64,000 nt of DNA from Billgrantia zhangzhouensis (GTDB lineage Bacteria > Pseudomonadota > Gammaproteobacteria > Pseudomonadales > Halomonadaceae). Numbering within the stretch: position 1 is the stretch's first letter; each line of letters begins with the position of its first letter. The stretch is from the NCBI RefSeq assembly GCF_021404465.1, contig NZ_JABFTT010000005.1:124001-188000 (forward strand), read 5' to 3'. The notes under the pieces are model-generated. The model worked only from the letters and a program-made list of their open reading frames with translations. It did no database searches and was not told the DNA's origin. Shown here piece after piece: positions 17,721 through 26,631 of this stretch. The position numbers were made by a program, and so were the translations under genes.

Positions 17721-18637
17721 TTCCCGCCCTCCCCTCGGTGCACGACGTCGTGTAGTTCGTAGTGTTCGTAGAGTTCCTCCAGTAGCTGATGGGCGGCCAG
17801 AATACCGGCCCCCATGCTCCAGATCACCGGATCGACGTAGTAGACACGCCCCTGCTCCACCGCATCGAGACTTTGCCACAACGGATGCGCCGTCCATTCG
17901 CGGTGAAGTTCGGCCACCGCCGCATCGTCACGCATGAAGATGAAGATCGCGTCGGCATCCAGGGCCGGCAGGGTCTCGCGACTGACCAGCTTGATACCCC
18001 AGCCGCTGCCCCGTTGCCCAGCCGGTCGCAGAAACCCCAGTTGGTCGAGAACGCTTCGGGCAAAGCCGTCGTAGTAGAGGCGTACATGATCGCCACGGAA
18101 ACTGACCACAGAGACCCGCTGTGGCCAGGCGTCGCCCAGCCGGGCCTCGGCACGACAGCGGAAGTCGGCTACGCGTGCCCGCCACTCGGCGAGCAGCGCC
18201 TGGGCCTCGACTTCGCGGCCGGTTGCCTCGCCCATCATCTCGAGCATGGCCTCGACGTCGTGGGCGGTATCGGCAATCACCGTCGGTGCGATGCGCGAGA
18301 GCAATGGATACACGGCGGCATGGCGATAGCGGGTTCCCACGACCAGGTCGGGCACGAGCCCCGCCACCGCCTCCAGGTCCGGCTGGGTCTCCAGCCCCAG
18401 GTAGCGTACGCCTGCGGGCAGCTTGTCGCGCAGGTAGCGATACATGGGGCGCTCGAGCCATGACTCGACCACCCCGACCGGCTCTAGCCCCAACGCCAGC
18501 GCAGTATCGGTGGCGCCCTGGTAGAGCGTTACGATGCGTACAGGGCGCTCGTCATGCGACTCCTGAGCACTGACACCTGCAGTTGACTGAAGGGCCAATA
18601 CACCCAACAGCAAAAAGACACCAACAGATGGCCTCAT
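17714..18637 (-). CDS. siderophore ABC transporter periplasmic binding protein
   Basis: This is a 307-residue protein of the FecB/FhuD/BtuF family with a signal peptide (about 1-25, ending AGVSAQ). It lacks a lipobox Cys, so it is a soluble periplasmic binding protein. The conserved RIVTLYQGATDTALALGLEPVGV and LETQPDLEAVAGLVPDLVVG are near the N-terminus of the mature domain. It hands the iron ligand to the downstream permease pair. The start at 18637 lies about 60 bases from the shared operator at 18698. Confidence 0.9.
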   Translation of the reverse strand: MRPSVGVFLLLGVLALQSTAGVSAQESHDERPVRIVTLYQGATDTALALGLEPVGVVESWLERPMYRYLRDKLPAGVRYLGLETQPDLEAVAGLVPDLVVGTRYRHAAVYPLLSRIAPTVIADTAHDVEAMLEMMGEATGREVEAQALLAEWRARVADFRCRAEARLGDAWPQRVSVVSFRGDHVRLYYDGFARSVLDQLGFLRPAGQRGSGWGIKLVSRETLPALDADAIFIFMRDDAAVAELHREWTAHPLWQSLDAVEQGRVYYVDPVIWSMGAGILAAHQLLEELYEHYELHDVVHRGEGGKC

Positions 18638-18697
18638 GGTTAGCACTCGAAGCTGAATAGACACGAAGGCGGCGAAGGTGACACACTTACGCATTTT

Positions 18698-18717
18698 AAT
18701 GCAAACCATTATCGTAA
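18698..18717. promoter_or_regulatory. Fur-like operator between divergent binding-protein and ATPase genes
   Basis: AATGCAAACCATTATCGTAA shares its first 18 bases exactly with the site at 12712. It lies between divergent siderophore genes at 18637 (leftward) and 18731 (rightward). Its right edge nearly touches the ribosome site of the rightward gene, so a bound repressor could block both transcription units. Confidence 0.7.
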
Positions 18718-18730
18718 AGGATAAGATTCC

Positions 18731-19561
18731 TTGACACCCGCCCACCGCCTATGCAGCGAGAACCTATCCGCCGGCTACGAGGATCGTCGGGTCCTCGAGG
18801 ACGTCGACTTTCGCGTCGCCGAGGGTCGCCTCACGGTACTGTTGGGTCCCAACGGCAGCGGCAAGTCCACGCTACTGAAGACGCTGGCCCGTACGCTGAC
18901 GCCTCAGCGCGGCCGCGTGCTGCTCGACGGACACGACATTCATCGCCACCGCACCCGCGACGTAGCCCAACAGCTGGGCATCCTGCCCCAGAGCCCCACG
19001 GCGCCGGAAGGAATAACGGTGCGCGAGCTGGTCGGCATGGGGCGTTTCCCCCATCAGCGCCTATGGCGGCAGTGGTCGACGGAGGACGAAGAGGCAGTCA
19101 TGGAAGCCATGACCGTGGCACGGGTTGCCGAGTTTGCCGAGCGCCCGGTAGATGCCCTTTCCGGCGGCCAGCGCCAGCGTTGTTGGATCGCCATGGTACT
19201 GGCCCAGAACACCGACCTCATCCTGCTCGACGAGCCGACCACCTTTCTCGACCTCAAGGTTCAGGTCGATCTGTTGGAACTATTGGTGCAGCTGGCCCAT
19301 GAGCGTGGCCGAACCCTGCTGGTGGTGCTGCACGATCTCAACTTGGCCGCCGCTCATGCCGACATATTGGTGATGATGCGCAACGGTCGCATCGAACATA
19401 GCGGCCCCCCCAAGGCAGTCTTTACCAGCGCCAACCTGAAGCGGGTCTTCGATCTCGACGCTGAAGTGATCAATGCCCCTAATACCGGCCGACCGGTCTG
19501 CATCCCGGCCCTGGGCAACGCTTCTGCCCTTGGCAGACGCAAGGAGGAGTCGTTCGTATGA
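18731..19561 (+). CDS. fecE: siderophore ABC transporter ATP-binding protein
   Basis: This is a 276-residue ATPase with Walker A GPNGSGKST (about 39-47), signature LSGGQRQR, Walker B LILLDEPTTFLD and switch His in VVLHDLNLAAA. This is the FecE/FhuC/FepC group. The start is TTG at 18731, chosen because no ATG or GTG precedes the conserved SENLSAGYEDRRVLEDV start and AAGGATAAG lies just upstream. It is divergent from the binding-protein/permease operon it must serve, with one operator in between. The stop overlaps the next gene (ATGA). Confidence 0.93.
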   Translation: MTPAHRLCSENLSAGYEDRRVLEDVDFRVAEGRLTVLLGPNGSGKSTLLKTLARTLTPQRGRVLLDGHDIHRHRTRDVAQQLGILPQSPTAPEGITVRELVGMGRFPHQRLWRQWSTEDEEAVMEAMTVARVAEFAERPVDALSGGQRQRCWIAMVLAQNTDLILLDEPTTFLDLKVQVDLLELLVQLAHERGRTLLVVLHDLNLAAAHADILVMMRNGRIEHSGPPKAVFTSANLKRVFDLDAEVINAPNTGRPVCIPALGNASALGRRKEESFV

Positions 19562-20496
19562 GCGCCACCCAGCGTTTCTGTGCCCAAGAAAGCCTCGCAC
19601 TGGGCGACCCTTTGGCAGGCAGCGCCGCTCACGCCGAGTGCAATCTGCTGTTGAGCTGGCCCCGTGCCAAGTGGCGGCGCAGCCTGCGACAGGCCAGCGA
19701 CATGTCCGAAGAGGTATCGACTCGGCTCGAGGCCATCGCTGAGGAGGGACGGCGCGTCAACCTGATTCATCGACGAAGTCAGCCCGAAGAATGCCACCGG
19801 CTCTACCTGATGCCGGAGAATCGCCGCTACGAAGTGTCGCGCAACGAACTGTCGACTTTTTTGGTGGCACTCCAGCGGGGCGCGCCGCTTGCACAATGGG
19901 AAATAGACCCGCCCGCCGGCTCGCTATTGCTGTGCTGCACCCATGGCAAGAAGGACAAATGCTGTGCCAAGTTCGGCTATGCCGCCTACAAAGCACTAGC
20001 CACTGCGGTCGACTTGTATGAGCTGCCTTTCGAGGTGTGGGAAAGCACCCATCTGGGCGGCTGCCGACTGGCAGCCAGCGCCGTGGTCTTTCCCACACTA
20101 CGCAAGTACGGCCGCATCAATGACGAGGACGTGCTGTCGCTACTCGAAAGCGAGATGGCAAACCGCCCTTATCTACCCTGCTACCGCGGTGACTCACGGC
20201 TCAGTCCGATACAGCAATGCGCCCAGGTCGCGGCGCTGGAGTGGCTAGCCGCACGAGGGATTCATGGAGAGGTGTCAGTGGCCCAGCCGAGCAATGAACA
20301 GGAATCAAGCCGATGGTGGTTAGCCGTACATTGGCAGAGCGGAAGCGACACAGGACGACTCGCGGTGTATTGCGAGCCTAGGATGATCCAGCGCTACGAC
20401 ACCTGTGCCGACCTGGCCGCGGGTCCGCCCGCAGCAAGCCAAGTGTGGGTGGCCACTCAGGTCATGGACACCGGGAAAGCCTCATTGTACTCATGA
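19558..20496 (+). CDS. sucrase/ferredoxin-like (Apd1/Aim32-related) [2Fe-2S] protein in a siderophore operon
   Basis: This is a 312-residue protein of the Suc/Fer-like family, a thioredoxin-like ferredoxin fold. The characteristic CCTHGKKDKCC spans 126-136 and THLGGCRLAASAVVFP starts at 164. In yeast Apd1/Aim32, as I recall, the cluster has two Cys and two His ligands. Here the HxGGx motif has H165 but Cys (C169) where yeast has His and, from memory, actinobacterial members have Asp. Four-base overlaps on both sides (ATGA at 19558 and 20493) lock it between an ABC ATPase and a binding protein. A role as a cytoplasmic ferric-siderophore reductase is inferred from context. Confidence 0.85.
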   Translation: MSATQRFCAQESLALGDPLAGSAAHAECNLLLSWPRAKWRRSLRQASDMSEEVSTRLEAIAEEGRRVNLIHRRSQPEECHRLYLMPENRRYEVSRNELSTFLVALQRGAPLAQWEIDPPAGSLLLCCTHGKKDKCCAKFGYAAYKALATAVDLYELPFEVWESTHLGGCRLAASAVVFPTLRKYGRINDEDVLSLLESEMANRPYLPCYRGDSRLSPIQQCAQVAALEWLAARGIHGEVSVAQPSNEQESSRWWLAVHWQSGSDTGRLAVYCEPRMIQRYDTCADLAAGPPAASQVWVATQVMDTGKASLYS

Positions 20497-21392
20497 ACAA
20501 GTCTTCGAAAGTTATGTCCGTACTGATTCCCAGCTTCCGGCACTTCGCCCTGATTCTCGGCTCGCTATGGCTGGCGGCCAGCCCAACAGCGGCCAGCGAC
20601 AGCTTGGCCACGCTCGACTGGACCCTGGCCGAGACACTGGTCGCCCTAGGAGAGTCACCCGACGGGGTTGCCCAGGTCGGCGATTATCACAGTTGGGTCG
20701 GCGAGCCGAGACTGCCGAGCCGCGTGACCGATATCGGCCTGCGTACGCAGCCCAACGTTGAATTACTGGCTCGGATGGCTCCGGAGCACATCCTGCTCAC
20801 GCCCATGTTCGCTCATTTAACGCCTCGGCTGAGCCGCATCGGCACCGTCGACAGCATGGCGCTCTACACACCGGGAGACGACACCTGGGAGCAGATACTT
20901 GGCCTGACCCGAGAACTGGGCGAACTGAATGGAGACAGGGAGTCGGCCGAAGCGCTGATCTCTTCCACCGAAGCGCGCATGGCGGAGCTTGCAGCTCAAC
21001 TGCCAGCAACAGTGCCGCCATTGCTGATCGTCCAGTTCATGGACGAACGGCACGTACGCGTCTTCGGCGAAAACGGCCTGTTTCAGGCCGTCATGGATCG
21101 GCTGGGCCTGGAGAACGCCTGGCAGGGAGAGACTAACTCCTGGGGGTTCTCACTGGTTGCCCTAGAGGCACTGCTCGAACTGGAGGCTCGCCTGGTGGTG
21201 GTGGAACCCTACCCGGCCGGCGTCGAGGCCAAGCTAGCCGAAAGCGCTCTTTGGCAGCATCACCCCAGCGTACGCGACGACAGTCTGATCACCCTGCCAC
21301 CGACATGGAGTTTCGGCGCCCTCCCCTCGGCACAACGCTTCGCCGAGCTTCTGGTGAATGCGCTGGTACGGCCGATGCTTGGTAATCTCTGA
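20493..21392 (+). CDS. siderophore ABC transporter periplasmic binding protein (FhuD-like)
   Basis: This is a 299-residue FhuD/BtuF-family binding protein with a signal peptide (about 1-34, ending PTAAS). Typical features are TLDWTLAETLVALGESPDGVAQ, the conserved GLRTQPNVELLARMAPEHILL and a C-terminal TWSFGALPSAQRFAELL. FhuD proteins share the GxxxxPNxE-type region. I chose the ATG at 20493 because it overlaps the preceding stop codon; an ATG at 20514 is possible. It is the last gene of the fecE/Suc-Fer operon, but its similarity to FhuD suggests it may serve the FhuB/FhuC system encoded at 23.9-27.4 kb. Confidence 0.88.
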   Translation: MNKSSKVMSVLIPSFRHFALILGSLWLAASPTAASDSLATLDWTLAETLVALGESPDGVAQVGDYHSWVGEPRLPSRVTDIGLRTQPNVELLARMAPEHILLTPMFAHLTPRLSRIGTVDSMALYTPGDDTWEQILGLTRELGELNGDRESAEALISSTEARMAELAAQLPATVPPLLIVQFMDERHVRVFGENGLFQAVMDRLGLENAWQGETNSWGFSLVALEALLELEARLVVVEPYPAGVEAKLAESALWQHHPSVRDDSLITLPPTWSFGALPSAQRFAELLVNALVRPMLGNL

Positions 21393-21426
21393 ACGGCATG
21401 TGAAGCCTCAGGTCAGGGAATCGGTC

Positions 21427-23097
21427 TCAGGCGGGCGTCTGCCGCCCCACCCTCGCCACCGCATCACGGCTGGCGGCGACACGCTCCTCACCGACCAGTT
21501 CGTGAAGCTGCCCACCACGCATCTCCAGCAGGCGATCGGCCTGATCGAAATAGTGGTCATCGTGGCTGATCACCACCAGCGTCTTACCCAGCGCGCGCAG
21601 ACGCGGTAACAGTTGGCGATAGAAGACTCGCCGAAATTGGGGGTCCTGGTCGGCCGCCCATTCGTCGAGCAGTACCAGATCACGCTGCTCGGCGACCGTC
21701 AGCAGCATTGCCAGCCGCTTGCGCTGCCCCTGAGAGAGGTTGACGTTGGTGACACGATCACCGTCGAAATCCAGCTTGTGCTGCATTTCCAGTTCGCTGA
21801 GCCATTCCTCCACCAGGGCGACATCCGGCGACTCTCCGCCGGGGCCGATCAATCGATCGAAGAGATGAAAATCGGTATAAATGGCCGAGAAGTGCTGGCG
21901 ATACGTCGTCCAGTCCGCCTGCCGCAAAGGCCTGCCATCGACCCGGATACTTCCCGCCTGGGGATGGTAGAGCCCGGTGAGCAGGCGTGCCAGCGTCGAC
22001 TTGCCGCTACCGTTGCCGCCAATCAGAAACACCACCTCACCGCGCCGCAGGCATAAATCGAGAGGTCCTATCGCAAAACCTGGCCGCGCCTCCTCATCGG
22101 GGTAACGATAAGATACCCCCTCCAGGGCGATCTCCTGCCAGTCGTGACGTCTCGAGTCGCTATCGAACGTTTCTCGATAATCGGCCAGCGTCAGGGTGCT
22201 CAGCTTGTCGAAGGCCACGCGCGCGTTGATCAATGTCGGCACGGCCCCCACCGCCTGAATCAAGGGGGCACGAAGGAATAGCAGGGTGAGCGAGAAAGTG
22301 GTCGCCACCTGGGCCGACGCCCAGCCCAAGCCATTGGCCAGAAAGAACACCACGCCGATGGCGCCCAGCATCATGATATTGAACCAGTTGATCGCACTGA
22401 GGTGGTAGGTATCACTGCGCACGATATGGTGGCGATAGGCATCGGCATTGGACGTGTAGACGTCTCGGTAGAGCCACTCAGCCCGGTGGCGGTTGAGCGC
22501 CAGTTCCTTGCGCCCCTCGATGACCGACTGATAATCCGCATAGAGCCGATCCTCGACTTCACGCAGCTTGGCCATATGCTGGTAGACCCAGGTGACCAAG
22601 CGCATACCAATGATGATGGTGACCGCGGTCCATATCACCATCACCGCCAGTATCGAGGGCGACAGCCAGCCCAGGTAGAGGCAGGCGCCTACGGTCAGCA
22701 CCCCACCCTGCACCAGCTCCGGCAAGCGCACGAATGCCACCGTGATATAGCGCACATCGGTGGACAGGCTTGCGAGCAGGCGCGCACTGCCGATCTGCTC
22801 GACGCGCTCGATATCGGTATCCATGATGCGCTTGATCAGCTGTCCACGCAGACGGTAAACGAAGTAATGCCCCAGGGTGGTCAACGCCAACTGCGAGGCG
22901 AGCGTGACCACCAGCAGAAGCACGATCAAGCCGAGGAACAGGGGCAATATCCGCCAGGGATCGGCAAAGGCATCGAGCAGCCGCTGGTTGATGAAGGCGA
23001 TCACGCCGATGCCCAGACCGGCACTCGCCAGGCTGAGCGCGATCACGCCGATGAAAGCCCAGCGGTAATCCCGCCATACGATTCTGAACAGCTCCAT
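21427..23097 (-). CDS. yojI: YojI/PvdE-type ABC exporter (fused membrane and ATPase domains)
   Basis: This is a 556-residue half-transporter with six N-terminal membrane helices (about 1-300). The C-terminal ATPase has Walker [10 protein letters not shown], signature NLSQGQRKR and Walker [17 protein letters not shown]. That DEWAADQDP form is typical of the YojI/PvdE/SyrD cyclic-peptide and siderophore exporter group. The N-terminus [20 protein letters not shown] closely resembles E. coli YojI, so I chose the ATG at 23097 with GAGAGAG upstream; a GTG at 23127 is in frame. It follows fhuF and may export a peptide siderophore, its iron-free ligand, or a toxic peptide. Confidence 0.88.
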   Translation of the reverse strand: MELFRIVWRDYRWAFIGVIALSLASAGLGIGVIAFINQRLLDAFADPWRILPLFLGLIVLLLVVTLASQLALTTLGHYFVYRLRGQLIKRIMDTDIERVEQIGSARLLASLSTDVRYITVAFVRLPELVQGGVLTVGACLYLGWLSPSILAVMVIWTAVTIIIGMRLVTWVYQHMAKLREVEDRLYADYQSVIEGRKELALNRHRAEWLYRDVYTSNADAYRHHIVRSDTYHLSAINWFNIMMLGAIGVVFFLANGLGWASAQVATTFSLTLLFLRAPLIQAVGAVPTLINARVAFDKLSTLTLADYRETFDSDSRRHDWQEIALEGVSYRYPDEEARPGFAIGPLDLCLRRGEVVFLIGGNGSGKSTLARLLTGLYHPQAGSIRVDGRPLRQADWTTYRQHFSAIYTDFHLFDRLIGPGGESPDVALVEEWLSELEMQHKLDFDGDRVTNVNLSQGQRKRLAMLLTVAEQRDLVLLDEWAADQDPQFRRVFYRQLLPRLRALGKTLVVISHDDHYFDQADRLLEMRGGQLHELVGEERVAASRDAVARVGRQTPA

Positions 23098-23127
23098 ATG
23101 CTCTCTCTTTTGAGACGTGTCCGACAC

Positions 23128-23907
23128 TCAGCGCGATGGCTTGGCGGGACGATTCTCGGGCTTCAACGGACAGCCGCCACATAGCGGCTCATCGGGCAGG
23201 CGATACTTGACGCAGCAGAGCCGCCGCACCCGGGTGGGGGCCTCACCGCCCAGTTCGAGATAGCGCACCGGCAGGTAGAGCGGATTGCGACGCCCATCCG
23301 GCAGCGTGCGCGCCTCTAGATAGCGCAGCAGCGGCTCCCCAGCCCCCTCGAACAGTGGATGCTGCGAGCAGGTTTTTCCCACGAACTCCACGTAGTGCCC
23401 GAGATTACTCCAAAACACCTTGGGCGAAAGCCCGGAGATCGCTGCCAGCGCCTCGACCACCGGCGCGCAATGATCGTCGAAGAGATAATCGAAGCGTACC
23501 AAGGGATCCTGTGAGAGCAGCGGCTCAGCACCTTCAGGAAGCCAGATATGCGCTGGCCGCCCGTCCTTTGCTAGTTCGAGGCGCATCTGCGACAGCCCTA
23601 CCGGCAGCGCCTGCTTCAACAGCAGATTGGCCACTAGTGTCGGGATCGAGACGCTACTGAAATGGAACTTCGACCAGATCGAAACAGCGGCCTTGCGGTC
23701 GGCTCCTTCGCCGAAGGTGGCCATGAACCGGCCCAGCACCGCCTCCAGCTCCTCATGGTCGAGCAACGCGGAGGCCACAATGGTGGGTACATCAGGCACC
23801 CCGAAGCGGGGTGCCTTGAGCTTGTCGAGGGGTGGCTGACGATAGAGCGCCAGCAGCGCCTCGGCCGGGTCCTCCAGACGAGCAGCGACCTCCGCCATTT
23901 CCGTCAT
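23128..23907 (-). CDS. fhuF: FhuF-family siderophore-iron reductase
   Basis: This is a 259-residue cytoplasmic [2Fe-2S] protein. The four ligand cysteines fit the C-C-x10-C-x2-C pattern of siderophore-iron reductases: C231, C232, C243 and C246 in LCCVKYRLPDEPLCGGCP. The enzyme reduces ferric siderophores after import to release Fe(II). The ATG at 23907 has a strong AGGAGG site. An in-frame ATG at 23952 overlaps the fhuB stop (TGATG) and is a possible longer start. It sits between the FhuB permease and the YojI-like exporter on one strand. Confidence 0.93.
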   Translation of the reverse strand: MTEMAEVAARLEDPAEALLALYRQPPLDKLKAPRFGVPDVPTIVASALLDHEELEAVLGRFMATFGEGADRKAAVSIWSKFHFSSVSIPTLVANLLLKQALPVGLSQMRLELAKDGRPAHIWLPEGAEPLLSQDPLVRFDYLFDDHCAPVVEALAAISGLSPKVFWSNLGHYVEFVGKTCSQHPLFEGAGEPLLRYLEARTLPDGRRNPLYLPVRYLELGGEAPTRVRRLCCVKYRLPDEPLCGGCPLKPENRPAKPSR

Positions 23908-23951
23908 GCGTACCTCCTGCCTAGACGACGAAGCCTCCGCCACACGGCCCA

Positions 23952-25937
23952 TCACAGTCGCCTCAGCCTCCACATGAAGTAGGCGCCACCGATCAGCGAG
24001 GCGACCAACCCGGCCGGAATCTCGTACGGGAAAATGATCTGGCGACCCACCCAGTCGGCCAGCACCATCAGCAGCATGCCCATCAGTGCCGCCCCCAGCA
24101 GATGCTGGTGGGCCCGCGACAGCCCCAGCAGCCTGGCCATATGCGGCGCCAGTAGCCCGATAAAGGAGAGCGGCCCCACCACCAGGGTGGCGCAGGCAGT
24201 CAACAGGGCCACCAGCAGCAGCAACACCAAGCGCGCACGATTGAGGGCGATACCCAACGCCTGGGTAGTCGGGGCGCCCAGCGGCAGGATATCCAGCCAG
24301 CGGGTGAGCGGCAGGGTACACAGCGCGAGCAGTGCAGCCAACGTGCCCACCACCAGGGCACTGGTGAGATCGACGTAGTAGGTGGAACCGGCCAGCCAGG
24401 CGATGACCTGCTGCCCACGCGGGTCCCCTCCCGCCAGCATCACGCTGCGCACTGCATCGAACAGCGCCGTTACTGCCACCCCGGTCAGCAGCAAACGCTC
24501 GGGCACGAAACCGCTGCGGCGATTGAGCGCCACCAGGATCAGCAGCGTGGCAAAGGCCCCCAGGGTACCGACGCCGACCAGCATGCCGCTGGTCGGCGCA
24601 GGCAGCAGGAAGATCCCCAGGATCAAGGCAATCGCACAGCCACCGCTGATACCCAGCACCTCGGGGCTGGCCATCGGGTTGGCGGAGAGGCGCTGCAGCA
24701 AGGTACCGGCCACGGCCAGCATCAAGCCGCTGGCCGCCGCCGCCAGCACCCGGGGCATACGCCACTGCATCACGTTCCAGTTATCCGGCGACAGCCAGTA
24801 CCAGCCATTTACCCCCTGCCCAAGCAACAACCCTAATCCGATGGCCAGCAGTAAGCCGATGGCCAAGCGCGTGGCGAGACGCCTTGGAGCAGGATGTCGA
24901 TTCGCCAGCACGGCAGCCGGCTGGGGCGCTCGATTGCCCTGCAGCTTCAGGCGCGGGATCAGCCACATCAGCAATGGCGCACCCAAGGCACCGGTCACCG
25001 CCCCGGTAGGAATCAATGTCGGCAGCACGCCGGTAAAATTCTGTAATAGCAGGTCGGTGGTGGCCAGCAGCACCGCCCCCAGCAGCGTGCCCCACAGCAG
25101 GCGCTCACCAAGACGCCGCGCTCCAGCCAGACGCACGATATTGGGCGCCGCCAGGCCAATGAAACCGATGATGCCCACCACGCTGACGATGCTGCCAGTG
25201 ATGAAGACCGCCAGCCCCATACCGGCGAAACGCAGGTAGGTGAGCGACACCCCCAGGCTCTTGGCGCTGGCGTCGTCCAGCTCCAGCACCGCCAGGGGGC
25301 GCAGCAGGAACCAGGCCGCCACCGCAGCGATGGCTAACCGCGGCCAGAGGATCGCCACACCGTCCCAGCCGTTCTGGGCCAGCGATCCAGCGCCCCAGAT
25401 CAGCAGCCCCGATAGGACCTCATGATTGAACAGCAGCAGCGCCGTAGCCAGCGCACCCAGGTAGAGATTGACCACCAACCCTGCCAGTACCACCACAATC
25501 GGTGCCAAGCCCCGCCGCCAAGCCAGCATGAACACCAGCCCCACCGCCAGCCCGCCGCCAGCCAATGCCACCCATTCGCGGCCAATGGCCAACACACCAG
25601 GCGCCAGCAGGGTCGCCGTCATCAGTGCAAGATTGGCCCCGGAAGCCACGCCCAGCGTAGTGGGCGATGCCAAGGGGTTACGCAGCACCTGCTGCATCAG
25701 CACCCCGGCCAGCGCCAACCCACCGCCGGCCAGCAGCGCAACCGAGAGTCGCGGCCACCAGGCGTAGTGCAGCAACAACTGGTCGATATCCTCGAACGAG
25801 GGCGACAACAATGCCTTGAAGCCCAGCGCCATACCGCCCTGAGCCTCGAGACCGAGCCAGAACAGCACCAGCAGGGGCAAGCTCAGCAGCCAGCAGGCAA
25901 GTGCTGGCGTGCCTCTGCGCATTGCCTGTCCCATCAT
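23952..25937 (-). CDS. fhuB: FhuB-type siderophore ABC permease (two fused FecCD domains)
   Basis: This is a 661-residue polytopic protein made of two tandem FecCD domains, each with about nine or ten helices. The domain signature occurs twice: [42 protein letters not shown] near the start, and [40 protein letters not shown] near residue 394. Length and duplication match E. coli FhuB (660). It forms the whole membrane channel for hydroxamate-type siderophores. The start at 25937 has GGGGGAGG upstream. It leads the operon fhuB-fhuF-yojI. Confidence 0.93.
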   Translation of the reverse strand: MMGQAMRRGTPALACWLLSLPLLVLFWLGLEAQGGMALGFKALLSPSFEDIDQLLLHYAWWPRLSVALLAGGGLALAGVLMQQVLRNPLASPTTLGVASGANLALMTATLLAPGVLAIGREWVALAGGGLAVGLVFMLAWRRGLAPIVVVLAGLVVNLYLGALATALLLFNHEVLSGLLIWGAGSLAQNGWDGVAILWPRLAIAAVAAWFLLRPLAVLELDDASAKSLGVSLTYLRFAGMGLAVFITGSIVSVVGIIGFIGLAAPNIVRLAGARRLGERLLWGTLLGAVLLATTDLLLQNFTGVLPTLIPTGAVTGALGAPLLMWLIPRLKLQGNRAPQPAAVLANRHPAPRRLATRLAIGLLLAIGLGLLLGQGVNGWYWLSPDNWNVMQWRMPRVLAAAASGLMLAVAGTLLQRLSANPMASPEVLGISGGCAIALILGIFLLPAPTSGMLVGVGTLGAFATLLILVALNRRSGFVPERLLLTGVAVTALFDAVRSVMLAGGDPRGQQVIAWLAGSTYYVDLTSALVVGTLAALLALCTLPLTRWLDILPLGAPTTQALGIALNRARLVLLLLVALLTACATLVVGPLSFIGLLAPHMARLLGLSRAHQHLLGAALMGMLLMVLADWVGRQIIFPYEIPAGLVASLIGGAYFMWRLRRL

Positions 25938-26042
25938 GTACGCCTCCCCCGAACCCCTTGCGTTGCCATGTCCTGTAGCACCCTGTCGTCAGTCAATTCT
26001 TCTACCTTGCACAGTCGTCTGATGCGGGAGCAGATTTTAAAT

Positions 26043-26064
26043 GAAAAATATTATCAATGTAATT
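26043..26064. promoter_or_regulatory. Fur-like site upstream of fhuB
   Basis: AAAAATATTATCAATGTAATTG is a strongly AT-rich partial palindrome (ATTATCAATGTAAT) about 105 bases upstream of the leftward fhuB start. The match to the Fur consensus is moderate. Confidence 0.5.
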
Positions 26065-26106
26065 GCTGTCACGTCTCGCCTATTTGACATGGCAAGAGTC
26101 ATCGAT

Positions 26107-26130
26107 CAAAATGCAAATCAATCTCATTTA
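26107..26130. promoter_or_regulatory. Fur-like operator upstream of the small unknown gene and fhuC
   Basis: AAAATGCAAATCAATCTCATTT resembles the shared core found at 12712 and 18698 (AATGCAAA..CAT) and lies 19 bases before the ATG at 26149. It is placed to control the rightward unit. Confidence 0.55.
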
Positions 26131-26148
26131 TATTTTTCATGGTGCCCT

Positions 26149-26553
26149 ATGAACGCGGAACGCTCCCAGCTTTACTACACATGCGTCTTCCTGCACGTTT
26201 CCTTCCAGGCCGTTCATAACTCGGTGGCCACCTCGCCGCGACGGGATGACACGCCCTGCTGGCTGGATGCACAGATGCTGAGCATGCTGCTCAGCGAGCT
26301 GCAGCGCTGCCGCAGAGAGGCAGCGCCTTTCAGGGAGGCCCGTCAGCCGCTGGATACCGCGGTCTATCACTGCGGCCTGCTGATGGCCCAGTGCCCCGCT
26401 GCCCTCGATCGTCAACTCTGCCAACACCACCTCGAGGCCATCATGGCACCGCTCAAGGAAGCCGCGGCGCAACTCTCGGGTAGTGCCAACCGCACCATTG
26501 ACAGCCGTGCATCATCACCGGGCCAACGCCTACGCAACTGGCTGGGGTGGTAA
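26149..26553 (+). CDS. hypothetical protein, probably iron-regulated, upstream of fhuC
   Basis: This predicts a 134-residue protein that I do not recognise. It is Leu/Arg/Gln-rich and probably helical, without a clear membrane segment. It has seven Cys if the first Cys-containing segment is included (among them YYTCVFLH, PCWLDAQ, LQRCRREA, YHCGLLMAQCPAALDRQLCQHH). I chose the ATG at 26149, just downstream of a Fur-like site; the frame is also open upstream from 26041 but would translate through that operator. It precedes fhuC by 79 bases on the same strand, so an iron-linked role is inferred from position. Confidence 0.65.
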   Translation: MNAERSQLYYTCVFLHVSFQAVHNSVATSPRRDDTPCWLDAQMLSMLLSELQRCRREAAPFREARQPLDTAVYHCGLLMAQCPAALDRQLCQHHLEAIMAPLKEAAAQLSGSANRTIDSRASSPGQRLRNWLGW

Positions 26554-26631
26554 GGGTCAGAAGTACGGTAGATAAAGCCAACGATTCTCGTTTACTCTAT
26601 AAGGATCGACTACCCGCGCAAGGAAACCATC

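Noticed and set aside
23908..24765. Long upstream extension of the fhuF frame
   Set aside because: It runs antisense to nothing but in another frame through fhuB, and its low-complexity Gly/Ala/Arg product is a shadow. The FhuF homology begins near 23907.
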